Positions 10,483 to 18,738 of a DNA stretch of 64,000 bases are shown here, one piece after another. The notes beneath the pieces were generated by a model. The model saw only the letters and a list, made by a program, of their open reading frames with translations. It was not told the origin of the DNA and did no database searches. The stretch comes from Corynebacterium aurimucosum (GTDB lineage: Bacteria; Actinomycetota; Actinomycetes; Mycobacteriales; Mycobacteriaceae). The position numbers and the translations under genes were made by a program. How positions within the stretch are numbered: the stretch's first letter is position 1; the number at the start of each line of letters is the position of its first letter. The stretch spans positions 1,798,001 to 1,862,000 of the forward strand of contig NZ_CP047048.1 of the NCBI RefSeq assembly GCF_030408555.1, written 5' to 3'.

Positions 10483-12708
10483 ATGACTGAGACCCGTGCT
10501 GACCTAACGCCATCTCGCCAGGTGTGGCCTGGTTCCCCCTCCCCGCTCGGCTCCACCTATGATGGAGCCGGTACTAATTTTGCTATCTTTTCCGAAATCG
10601 CCGAGAAGGTTGAGCTCTGCCTCATTGACCAGGACGGTAACGAAGACCGCATCGAATTAACTGAGATCACCGCACACGTCTGGCACGCCTACCTCCCGAA
10701 CGTCAGCCCCGGGCAGCGCTATGGATACCGCATCCACGGCCCTTATGAACCAGAAAATGGTCTGCGCTGCGATCCCTCAAAACTTCTTGTCGATCCTTAT
10801 GCTCGCGCCTTCGACGGCGACTTTGACGGGGATCCCTCGCTGTACTCCTACGATATCTTCGCAGAGGAACCCGGCAGCGGCCGCAACCAGGATGACTCCT
10901 TGGGCCACACCATGCTCTCCGTGGTCATCAACCCGTTCTTCGAGTGGCACGGCGACAACCGCCCGCACACCCCGGATAACGAAACAATTATCTACGAAGC
11001 CCACGTCAAGGGCATGACTATGACGCACCCGGATGTGCCGGAGGAGCTGCGCGGTACCTACGCCGGTATGGCACACCCAGCGATCATTAACTACTTCAAG
11101 GACTTGGGAGTGACGGCCGTCGAGCTGCTGCCGGTTCACCAGTTCTTACAGGATGATCGCCTGCGCCAGCTGGGCCTGCGCAACTACTGGGGTTATAACA
11201 CCTTCGGGTTCTTCGCCCCGCATGCTGACTATGCCTACGCCAAGAAGCCTGGCGAGGTGGTCGCTGAGTTCAAGGCCATGGTTCGTGCCTTCCATGAGGC
11301 CGGAATCGAGATCATCCTCGATGTGGTCTACAACCACACCGCCGAAGGCAACCACATGGGCCCCACCATCGCCTTCCGCGGCATTGATAACCACGCCTAC
11401 TACCGCTTGGTTGATGACAACCCCGAGCACTACATGGACTACACCGGTACCGGTAACTCCCTGAATGTCCGTCACCCGCACTCCCTCCAGCTGATTATGG
11501 ATTCGCTGCGTTACTGGGTGACGGAGATGCGCGTGGATGGCTTCCGGTTCGACCTCGCGTCCACTCTGGCGCGCGAACTCGATGATGTGGATAAGCTCGC
11601 CACTTTCTTCGATTTGGTCCAGCAGGACCCGGTGGTCTCCAAGGTCAAGCTCATCGCCGAGCCCTGGGACGTGGGCCATAACGGCTACCAAGTTGGCAAC
11701 TTCCCGCCCATCTGGAGCGAATGGAACGGCAAGTACCGCGATACCGTCCGTGATTTCTGGCGCGGGGAGCCGGCGACAATGGGTGAGTTTGCCTCACGCC
11801 TGACTGGTTCCTCCGATCTCTATGCCAACAACGGCCGCCGCCCCACCGCGTCTATCAACTTCATCACCGCGCACGATGGCTTTACGCTTCGTGATTTGGT
11901 GTCCTATAACGAAAAGCACAATTCCGAGAACGGTGAAGACAATCGCGACGGTGAGTCCCACAACCGCTCGTGGAACCATGGCGTGGAAGGGCCGACTGAC
12001 GACGAAGAGATTAAAAAGCTCCGACGCCGCCAGGTCCGCAATTTCCTCACTACCCTCCTGCTATCCCAGGGCACCCCGATGCTGTGCCATGGTGATGAGC
12101 TGGGCCGCACCCAAGACGGCAATAACAACGTGTATTGCCAGGACAACGAGATTTCCTGGATCGATTGGTCGATGTTGGAGCAGGAAAAGAACGTCGCCAT
12201 GCACGGCTTTACCAAGCGCCTGATCAACATCCGCAAGAACCACCCGGTGTTCCGCCGCCAGCGTTTCTTGGCTGGTGGCCCCTTTGGCTCTGAGGTGAAA
12301 GATCGCGATATTGCCTGGCTCGTGCCCTCCGGCAAACTCATGACCCCGCAGGACTGGGATTTTGAGTTCGGCAAGGCCCTCATGGTCTATCTCAACGGTA
12401 ACGCGATTACGGAAACCACTGCCCGCGGTGAACGCATTACGGATGATTCCTTCATCATGATTTTCAACGCTCACCACGAAGACATCGAGTTCACGCTGCC
12501 CAAGAAGGACCTGGGTGCTAGTTGGAGGCTCATCGTCGACACCTCTGATTCCGGTGGCTATCCGGACGAGGAGAAGCTCATCGCAGCCGAAGGTTCCATC
12601 GTGGTACAGCCGCGCACAACGCTGATCCTGCGCCAGACTGAGCCCCCAGTTTTCGACGACAGCGATGACTCTGCGCAATCCGCTGCCACGGCAGAAGAAA
12701 GCCGATAG
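10483..12708 (+). CDS. glgX: Glycogen debranching enzyme GlgX
   Basis: A 741-residue isoamylase-type alpha-1,6-glucosidase that removes short branches left by glycogen phosphorylase. It has an N-terminal CBM48-like domain (residues about 15-110), then a GH13 barrel: DVVYNHTAEG (conserved region I), DGFRFDLAS with the Asp nucleophile (II), LIAEPWDVG with the general acid Glu (III) and FITAHDGFTL with the transition-state Asp (IV). A C-terminal beta domain follows. The ATG at 10483 lies just after the tetR stop, so the pair may be co-transcribed. Confidence 0.95.
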   Translation: MTETRADLTPSRQVWPGSPSPLGSTYDGAGTNFAIFSEIAEKVELCLIDQDGNEDRIELTEITAHVWHAYLPNVSPGQRYGYRIHGPYEPENGLRCDPSKLLVDPYARAFDGDFDGDPSLYSYDIFAEEPGSGRNQDDSLGHTMLSVVINPFFEWHGDNRPHTPDNETIIYEAHVKGMTMTHPDVPEELRGTYAGMAHPAIINYFKDLGVTAVELLPVHQFLQDDRLRQLGLRNYWGYNTFGFFAPHADYAYAKKPGEVVAEFKAMVRAFHEAGIEIILDVVYNHTAEGNHMGPTIAFRGIDNHAYYRLVDDNPEHYMDYTGTGNSLNVRHPHSLQLIMDSLRYWVTEMRVDGFRFDLASTLARELDDVDKLATFFDLVQQDPVVSKVKLIAEPWDVGHNGYQVGNFPPIWSEWNGKYRDTVRDFWRGEPATMGEFASRLTGSSDLYANNGRRPTASINFITAHDGFTLRDLVSYNEKHNSENGEDNRDGESHNRSWNHGVEGPTDDEEIKKLRRRQVRNFLTTLLLSQGTPMLCHGDELGRTQDGNNNVYCQDNEISWIDWSMLEQEKNVAMHGFTKRLINIRKNHPVFRRQRFLAGGPFGSEVKDRDIAWLVPSGKLMTPQDWDFEFGKALMVYLNGNAITETTARGERITDDSFIMIFNAHHEDIEFTLPKKDLGASWRLIVDTSDSGGYPDEEKLIAAEGSIVVQPRTTLILRQTEPPVFDDSDDSAQSAATAEESR

Positions 12709-12765
12709 CTAGACTGCACTCCACCGTCTGCTGTCCACCATTAACCCCGTCCTTGAAAGGAAACC

Positions 12766-14151
12766 GTGTCCTATACCGCCCACGGTGCTGTCATTGATGT
12801 CACCACCGATGCACTCACCGTCCAACGCTCCCAGCTAGCCGCTTCCCTTGGCGCCCCAGCCCGCGAGGCTCTCTCCTTAGCTGATGCCACGGGCGTGGAG
12901 TGCACGGAACCAACGGAGACAGGGTTTGGGCAGGTCATAGTGCGCGGCACGAGCGATTCTGCAGGGACCGTTGGGGACACGATCATCCGCTTCGCCCCCG
13001 GCCAAGACGCGGCCGCATTTGCCCGCGCGGTTGAGGCAGCGCTGCGCGGCGAAGCACCGGCTGCCAGCAGTGGTGTGCAGGGGCTCAACTTCACCGCCGT
13101 CGATGTGGAAACCGCCAACGATAACTGGGGCTCGGTCTGCCAGATCGGTGCGGTTCGCTTCCGCGATGGCGAAGAGACCGAGTCCCGCACGTGGCTGTGC
13201 ACTCCCCCACCGGGGCTCGAGCACTTCGACGAGGTCAACATCAGCATCCATGGCATCACAGCGGAGGACGTCGCTGATACTTTACCTTTCGCTGATGCCG
13301 CCGCCGAGCTCTTCGAGTTCCTCGGCACAGACACGCTAGTAGCCCACAACGCGCAATTCGATTCCACGGCCCTGCGCAGTGGCCTCAAGAAGGCCGACGC
13401 GCCGGTGCCAGAACTTCGCTTAGCGTGTTCCCTGGCACTGGCCCGCGACGCCTCCCGTGCAGGCGTCATCGACGTGGCCAACCATAAACTTCCCACCGTT
13501 GCCTCCTACCTCGGTGCCGAGGATTTCCGCCATCACGAGGCCACAGCCGACGCCCGCGCGGCGGGCGAGATTGTCAGTGCCCTAGCGCAGCGCTTTGGTC
13601 ACTCCGGAAGCATTGAAGACTTGTTCACCACCCGTGATTTTGCGCTGGGCACGTTGAGCGAGGACTCCGTCATCCCGGTCCTGCGCGCCAACACCGCTCC
13701 CCTCTCCGCTGCCGACTTGGGCGCTGGTACGGATTTCCGCGACAAGACGCGCATGGCGGGTACAGCCTCGGGCTCGAAGAAGAAGGGCTCCGCCGCTAAG
13801 GAGCGCCGTGGTGCAGCCCCGTGGCAATCCGTATCCACTCCGGACACCATCCCGGATCCCAATCCTGATGCGGATCCGGAAGGCGCGCTATTTGCTCAGA
13901 ATGTCACTCTCACCGGTGACTTCGAGCCTTTCGACAAGGGCCTTTTGTGGTCCAAGATTGCTGAACGCGGCGGCCAGGTGGGCAAGAATGTCACGAAGAA
14001 GACCACCATCCTGGTTGTGGGCCAGTGGGCTACCAAGACCTCTAAAGAAAAACGCGCTGAGGAGCTGCAAGGCAAAGGCCAGGACATCGCGATCTGGCAG
14101 ACAGACAAGCTGTTAGAGGAGCTGCAGCTTGATGAGGCTCCGCCGTTCTAA
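12766..14151 (+). CDS. DEDDh exonuclease with C-terminal BRCT domain (DnaQ-like)
   Basis: A 461-residue protein. Residues about 1-95 are a small unassigned domain. Residues about 107-275 form a DnaQ-type 3'-5' exonuclease: Asp113 and Glu115 in AVDVETAN, Asp199 in AHNAQFD, His257 and Asp262 in HHEATADAR. After a basic linker near 330-345, the last 85 residues have a BRCT-like pattern (NVTLTGDFEP, ERGGQVGKNVTKKTTILVVG). Exonuclease-BRCT fusions are known in actinobacteria, with suggested roles in repair or proofreading. GTG start at 12766 with GAAAGGA 6 bases upstream. It is not the replicative epsilon subunit in any obvious way. Confidence 0.85.
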   Translation: MSYTAHGAVIDVTTDALTVQRSQLAASLGAPAREALSLADATGVECTEPTETGFGQVIVRGTSDSAGTVGDTIIRFAPGQDAAAFARAVEAALRGEAPAASSGVQGLNFTAVDVETANDNWGSVCQIGAVRFRDGEETESRTWLCTPPPGLEHFDEVNISIHGITAEDVADTLPFADAAAELFEFLGTDTLVAHNAQFDSTALRSGLKKADAPVPELRLACSLALARDASRAGVIDVANHKLPTVASYLGAEDFRHHEATADARAAGEIVSALAQRFGHSGSIEDLFTTRDFALGTLSEDSVIPVLRANTAPLSAADLGAGTDFRDKTRMAGTASGSKKKGSAAKERRGAAPWQSVSTPDTIPDPNPDADPEGALFAQNVTLTGDFEPFDKGLLWSKIAERGGQVGKNVTKKTTILVVGQWATKTSKEKRAEELQGKGQDIAIWQTDKLLEELQLDEAPPF

Positions 14152-14175
14152 CCTGCGTAGCTCTTGAGCACGGAG

Positions 14176-14213
14176 GCGCTAGAACATCAAGGCTCTAGCG
14201 CGTGGTGGGTTTT
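14176..14213 (+). terminator. Possible weak terminator after the exonuclease-BRCT gene
   Basis: GCGCTAGA (14176-14183) and TCTAGCGC (14194-14201) form a perfect 8-bp stem with a 10-base loop, 25 bp after the stop codon. GTGGTGGG and then only four T residues (14210-14213) follow, so termination may be partial. Confidence 0.5.
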
Positions 14214-14302
14214 CTACGAACTAGTGGGAACCTGTGGGCATAAAGCCCAGTCCAATAAGGGCAAGGAATCTGCACTTGCCTACCTTTCGGAGTAAATCCA
14301 CC

Positions 14303-14911
14303 ATGACCATCGCGCTGCCCACCTCCCTCCGCATCGACCACCTGCTCCCCTCGCTCTGCCCGAGCGAGGAGCTCAACGGAATCAAGCTCTGTGATGATGG
14401 CTTCGGTGATTCACCTGCTAGCCTCCAGCTATCGCGGACGCTATCGATGTCCTTGGTCCACGGCACAGGCACCGAAGCCAAGCGCGTGAGCCAGCGCGCT
14501 GTGGACGATATGGGTTTGACCGTGCGCCAAGCTTGGGATGCTGCCGCGCTGAATCTGCAACGCCGCGCACTGACGCAGCAGGGGCTGCGCTTCTTTACCC
14601 GGCCTGCCGAACTCGGACTGGGTAGAACGGAAAAGGGCCTAGAGGTGCGGGTGCATCGCTGCGCTGTCTCGTCGTGGTTGGCTCACCCGCAGGCCTTCGT
14701 TATCCTGGACAATCATTTGCAGCGGCTTAGCCAGGCTCGGAGTATTACCTACCTCGTGCCTGATGCGCACACTCTCTACGCGCTGCTCAACATTTCCCCG
14801 CAGCGCGCCACGGAACTGGCCTACCGCGCGGCCGAATTGCGCCCGCGCCATCGACCACCGCTGAGCTTGCAACCACTAGTATTAGCTAACGGCTTTCCAC
14901 TGGAGGTGTAG
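14303..14911 (+). CDS. Conserved-looking hypothetical protein, no domain recognised
   Basis: A 202-residue, Leu/Arg-rich soluble protein with no signal peptide or membrane helix. It begins MTIALPTSLRIDHLLPSLCPS; the start at 14303 has CGGAG 10 bases upstream and is preferred over an in-frame codon at 14234. It contains a predicted helical region (LTVRQAWDAAALNLQRRAL) and ends in a compact PPLSLQPLVLANGFPLEV. It sits between the exonuclease-BRCT gene and the alarmone synthetase-like gene. I do not recognise the family. Confidence 0.65.
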   Translation: MTIALPTSLRIDHLLPSLCPSEELNGIKLCDDGFGDSPASLQLSRTLSMSLVHGTGTEAKRVSQRAVDDMGLTVRQAWDAAALNLQRRALTQQGLRFFTRPAELGLGRTEKGLEVRVHRCAVSSWLAHPQAFVILDNHLQRLSQARSITYLVPDAHTLYALLNISPQRATELAYRAAELRPRHRPPLSLQPLVLANGFPLEV

Positions 14912-14962
14912 ACACACCTCCATACTTCCTCCGCCGTGGCCGAAAGGAGTCACGTTCTTAAG

Positions 14963-15967
14963 ATGGCTGAATCATCCATGTCCCGCCTGAGCAACCAGTA
15001 CCATTCCTGGGTACACGCGCATCCTACCGCGGCGCAGGATTTCCGCGATGCCATCGAGGACTTGCTTAACGACGCCGGCATTATCTTTGACCGCGTAGCG
15101 ACCCGCGTGAAGCTGTGGCCTTCTCTCAAGGCGAAAGCGAAGAAGCGCCGCGACAACGGCGAGCTGATGTACCCGAAGCCGTGGGAAGATATCCACGATG
15201 TTTTGGGGGTGCGAATTACCGTCTTCCACTCCACGGTTATCCCGGAAGCTCTAGAGGTTTTGGGAGAAACCTTTACCGTGCTGCGCTCGGTGGACAAGGC
15301 GGCGGAAACGCGGATTTCTGGTGGTTTTGGTTATGGCTCGCACCATTTGGTGCTGACGGTGTCCGAGGACAGCGCCGCCACGCTGGAGGAACTTGAGCCT
15401 TATATCGGCTGGACCTTCGAGATTCAAATCCGCACCGTGCTACAACACGCTTGGGCGGAATTTGAGCACGATATCCGGTACAAGCAGGGCCCGAACCCGC
15501 CTTCCCCGCAGGTGGATCGCCTCTTCACACTGGCTGCGGGCCTGATTGAGCTGGCGGACCAGCAATTCGATGAAATCGCCGCACTCAAAGCCCCCAGTTC
15601 TGAGGCAGGCGATGACGTGGAAATTACAGCCGAGACCCTCCCTGGTGTCCTCGCCATTATTCTGGGCAGCCGCTTCCCTCGTTCACGCTCGGAGCATTAT
15701 CGCTTCCTTGCCGAGTTGCTCGACAACAACGGCATCACACGCTTGAGCCAGCTCAAGCAGCTGCTCGACGATGACGCCATCGCCCACGTACACGATGCCA
15801 TGCGCTACCGCTTCCGCCCGGGCCAGGTCAGGCTTATCGACGACTTGCTGCTCAACAAATTCGGTGCCCAGCACATCGAAGCCACGGCCGAGGCCGGTGA
15901 CCGCAAAGACCGCAAGCGCCGCTTGAATGCTCGGCTGAAGGCCTTAAAGAACTTCCGAAATAATTAG
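14963..15967 (+). CDS. Small alarmone synthetase-like protein (RelA/SpoT synthetase domain)
   Basis: A 334-residue protein with the (p)ppGpp synthetase fold but no HD hydrolase, TGS or ACT domain. Key motifs: WEDIHDVLGVRITVFH, then FEIQIRTVLQHAWAEFEHDIRYK with the conserved Glu-Gln pair and H-x-W-A-E. The C-terminal 130 residues are helical and basic. Corynebacteria are known to carry a short synthetase (RelS) besides the long Rel enzyme; this is probably that class. The ATG at 14963 has AAAGGAG 13 bases upstream, rather long; a GTG at 14936 is possible. The stop interlocks with the convergent S4 gene. Confidence 0.87.
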   Translation: MAESSMSRLSNQYHSWVHAHPTAAQDFRDAIEDLLNDAGIIFDRVATRVKLWPSLKAKAKKRRDNGELMYPKPWEDIHDVLGVRITVFHSTVIPEALEVLGETFTVLRSVDKAAETRISGGFGYGSHHLVLTVSEDSAATLEELEPYIGWTFEIQIRTVLQHAWAEFEHDIRYKQGPNPPSPQVDRLFTLAAGLIELADQQFDEIAALKAPSSEAGDDVEITAETLPGVLAIILGSRFPRSRSEHYRFLAELLDNNGITRLSQLKQLLDDDAIAHVHDAMRYRFRPGQVRLIDDLLLNKFGAQHIEATAEAGDRKDRKRRLNARLKALKNFRNN

Positions 15968-16350
15968 CGGAATCCACCGCGGAATTTCTCCATCTGCCGG
16001 CGCTCCTTCTTCGTCGGGCGGCCAGCACCGCGCGGGCGGACCGGGACGGAGGGCATAAATTCCTTCGGCGGTAGCGGCGGGGCGTGGTCGATGTAGCAGG
16101 TGCGCGCAATCGGGGCGCCGACGCGCTTGGACACGGTGGCGAGCACCTCAAGGTCATGCTCGTGGTGGTTGCGCCACACGCGCACGCGGTCGCCAGGAAC
16201 GACCTGCTGCGCGGGCTTAGTGGCGTTGCCGTTGAGTTTGACGTGCCCGGCGCGCACCGCCGTGGCGGCCTCCGAGCGGGTCTTGAACATGCGCACGGAC
16301 CAAACCCAAGCATCAATGCGTACGGGCCGCCCGTCGGGCTGATTCACCAT
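15964..16350 (-). CDS. S4-domain RNA-binding protein (Hsp15/RqcP-like)
   Basis: A 128-residue basic protein with an N-terminal S4 domain: RIDAWVWSVRMFKTRSEAATA and VRAGHVKLNGN, the alpha-L motif. The C-terminus is Pro/Arg/Lys-rich (PRGAGRPTKKERRQMEKF). The family binds structured RNA, often on free 50S subunits carrying nascent chains. Its stop codon interlocks with that of the alarmone synthetase-like gene in a 4-bp convergent overlap. Confidence 0.88.
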   Translation of the reverse strand: MVNQPDGRPVRIDAWVWSVRMFKTRSEAATAVRAGHVKLNGNATKPAQQVVPGDRVRVWRNHHEHDLEVLATVSKRVGAPIARTCYIDHAPPLPPKEFMPSVPVRPRGAGRPTKKERRQMEKFRGGFR

Positions 16351-16356
16351 GGGCTT

Positions 16357-16593
16357 TTATAGGTTGTGGTTCTCGTTCACGATCTTCTGGATTTTGACCC
16401 AGTTGTACGCGCCACCCACCACGGCCACGATGAGACCAATCGCCATCCAGGTCCAGAATCCGGTGAGTGCCCAGCCTAGGAGGACACCGCCGGCGACGCC
16501 GCCCACGACGCAGATAGCGCCGTTGCGTGCGTGGGTGCGCACGGCTTGCTTGCGTTGCTCAATGGGGTTGTTGGGGCGTCGCTGCATAGTCAT
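16357..16593 (-). CDS. Small two-helix membrane protein
   Basis: A 78-residue protein with a basic N-terminus (MTMQRRPNNPIEQRKQ) and two hydrophobic segments (about residues 26-43 and 46-64) joined by a Trp-rich turn. It is 6 bp upstream of the S4 gene and 45 bp downstream of the YigZ-like gene, so it probably belongs to the ilvA-yigZ-S4 transcript. No known domain. Confidence 0.72.
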   Translation of the reverse strand: MTMQRRPNNPIEQRKQAVRTHARNGAICVVGGVAGGVLLGWALTGFWTWMAIGLIVAVVGGAYNWVKIQKIVNENHNL

Positions 16594-16638
16594 GGGGCTT
16601 ATTCTACATGGCCAAAAACTCGCGGCCTTCTCGCGGCC

Positions 16639-17277
16639 TTAAAGCTCCACCCAGGCAGTTCCAGCTTCCTTCGGCTCTACCCCACCCTGGGTCAGCGCGG
16701 CGAGCGTCGCCGCAAGCTCCTCCTCACCGCCGGGTTCCACAGACACGGTGAAAGTCACCGCTTGGGCGTAGGCGGTATCCACCATGTCCACACCCCGGTT
16801 GCGTAGCTCTGCCTCTAAGCGACCGGCGTCCGCGTGGGAAACCTCGACGGTATAGAGCTCGCGTAGGGCACGCGTGACGGGCTCAACCTGCTCCATCGTC
16901 TCGCTGACGGCACCGCCATAGGCGTGAACGAGCCCGCCCGCGCCCAGCTTGATACCGCCAAAGTATCGCACGACCACCGCGCAGATATCGAGCAGTCCGG
17001 AGCCCTTCAAAACATCGAGCATGGGCTTGCCCGCCGTGCCGGAGGGCTCGCCATCATCGGAGGAGCGCTCCACTGGATTCGAGCCGTCCACGTGGTAGAT
17101 ATAGGCCGAGCAGTGGTGGCGGGCGTCGGGGAAGCGGTCGCGGGCGGCGTCGATAAGCGCGCGTGCTTCCTCTTCCGTCGTGGCGCGGCCGATAAGGGTG
17201 ATAAACCGCGAACGCTTGATCTCAATCTCGTGCTCGACAATCTCACCGGCGACGGGACGCTGATAGCTCTCCAGCAT
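16639..17277 (-). CDS. YigZ / IMPACT family protein
   Basis: A 212-residue protein of the UPF0029 family. The N-terminal IMPACT domain shows HHCSAYIYHVDG, SSDDGEPSGTAGKPMLDVL and VVRYFGGIKLGAGGLVHAYG, the family hallmark. The C-terminal part resembles the DUF1949 EF-G-like domain. The start is set by a TAATG junction with ilvA (its ATG shares one base with the ilvA stop), showing translational coupling. Biochemical role unsettled. Confidence 0.92.
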   Translation of the reverse strand: MLESYQRPVAGEIVEHEIEIKRSRFITLIGRATTEEEARALIDAARDRFPDARHHCSAYIYHVDGSNPVERSSDDGEPSGTAGKPMLDVLKGSGLLDICAVVVRYFGGIKLGAGGLVHAYGGAVSETMEQVEPVTRALRELYTVEVSHADAGRLEAELRNRGVDMVDTAYAQAVTFTVSVEPGGEEELAATLAALTQGGVEPKEAGTAWVEL

Positions 17278-18560
17278 TATGCGACAAGAAAATCGTACTC
17301 GGGGGTACCTGGCTTTAGTTGCTGGCAATTAAGCTTCGACGCCTCCATGCGCTCCAGCAGTCCGTCGATACCTGCGGCACTCCCCAGCTCGATACCTACC
17401 AGCGCGGCACCGGTCTCACGGTTATTGCGCTTGAGGTACTCGAACAGCGTGATGTCATCCTCTGGACCAAGAACATCCTGCAGGAAGTGGCGCAACTGGC
17501 CGGGCTCCTGCGGGAAATTCACCAGGAAGTAGTGCTTGAGTCCACGGTGCACCAGGGAGCGCTCCATGATTTCGGCATAGCGCAGCACGTCATTGTTGCC
17601 GCCGGAAATCACGCACACCACCGTTGAGCCTGGCTGCAGGTTGAGCGTCCGCAGGCCGGTCACGCTCAGCGCGCCGGCGGGTTCGGCGATAATGCCCTCG
17701 TTTTGGTACAGCGCCAACTGTTCCGTGCACACGGCGCCTTCGGAGACGGTGTCATGGTGCAGGCGGCCCTGGTTGGCTTCCAAGATCTGGAAGGGCAGCT
17801 CACCAATGCGTTTGACGGCGGCACCGTCGACGAAGGGATCAACGGTCTCCAGGGTCACCGGCTCACCAGCAGCGAACGCTGCGCTGAGCGACGCTGCCCC
17901 GGCCGGCTCAATGCCCACCACCGCCGTGCGCGGGGCCATGTCAGCGAGATAGGAGGTGATGCCGGAAATAAGGCCGCCACCGCCCACGGGGACCACCACG
18001 GTATCGAGGGATTTACCGATCGAAGACAGCTGGGAGACGATTTCCGCAGCCACAGTTCCCTGGCCGGTGACGGTATCGCGCGAATCGAAAGGCTCGATGA
18101 AGAAGGCGCCGCGCTCCGCTGCATCCGCGTGCGCAGCAGCTGCTGCCTCATCGAAATTGGCGCCGGTGACAACGAGTTCCACGAGGTCGCCGCCGTGGAC
18201 CAAGATGCGGTCGCGTTTTTGTTTCGGGGTCGGTTCCGGCACGTAGATTTTGCCGTGGATTCCCATGGTGCGGCAGGCATAAGCCACTCCTTGGGCGTGG
18301 TTTCCCGCCGACGCCGTGACGATGCCGTGCGTCCGCTGCTCTTCGCTGAGGTTGGACATGCCGTAGATAGCCCCGCGGATCTTGTAGGAGCGCACGTCTT
18401 GCAGGTCCTCGCGCTTTAAGTACACCTCATAGCCGGTTTCCTGGGACAGTCGCGGGCAGTATTGCAGCGGAGTCGGGGCAATCTCCGAGCTAATTCGCGA
18501 TTGGGCCAGTTGAATATCAGAGGCGTGGATTGGCTCGAAGTCTTGCGGGGTGCTTGTCAT
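17277..18560 (-). CDS. ilvA: Threonine ammonia-lyase (dehydratase) IlvA
   Basis: A 427-residue PLP enzyme that deaminates threonine to 2-oxobutanoate, the first committed step to isoleucine. SYKIRGA near residue 58 holds the PLP lysine, SAGNHAQGVA is the serine/threonine dehydratase motif and VPVGGGGLISG binds the cofactor phosphate. The last about 95 residues form one ACT-like regulatory domain (FLVNFPQEPGQLRHFLQDV), as in the C. glutamicum enzyme, so allosteric isoleucine feedback is expected. Confidence 0.95.
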   Translation of the reverse strand: MTSTPQDFEPIHASDIQLAQSRISSEIAPTPLQYCPRLSQETGYEVYLKREDLQDVRSYKIRGAIYGMSNLSEEQRTHGIVTASAGNHAQGVAYACRTMGIHGKIYVPEPTPKQKRDRILVHGGDLVELVVTGANFDEAAAAAHADAAERGAFFIEPFDSRDTVTGQGTVAAEIVSQLSSIGKSLDTVVVPVGGGGLISGITSYLADMAPRTAVVGIEPAGAASLSAAFAAGEPVTLETVDPFVDGAAVKRIGELPFQILEANQGRLHHDTVSEGAVCTEQLALYQNEGIIAEPAGALSVTGLRTLNLQPGSTVVCVISGGNNDVLRYAEIMERSLVHRGLKHYFLVNFPQEPGQLRHFLQDVLGPEDDITLFEYLKRNNRETGAALVGIELGSAAGIDGLLERMEASKLNCQQLKPGTPEYDFLVA

Positions 18561-18738
18561 GGTGGCTCATTTTAGCGCCCCACCATTCTTTCGTCGCACA
18601 TTACCTAGCATTCGACCGATTCACTGAACGTTTACCTAGATCTCGCTTGGCCGCAACGCTCTGTTCCCCGAAAGTGTCATGGGCGGCACGTACGGTGATG
18701 CGGAATCTTTTTCGTCTCGCTTCAAGGAGTCTTTCTCA

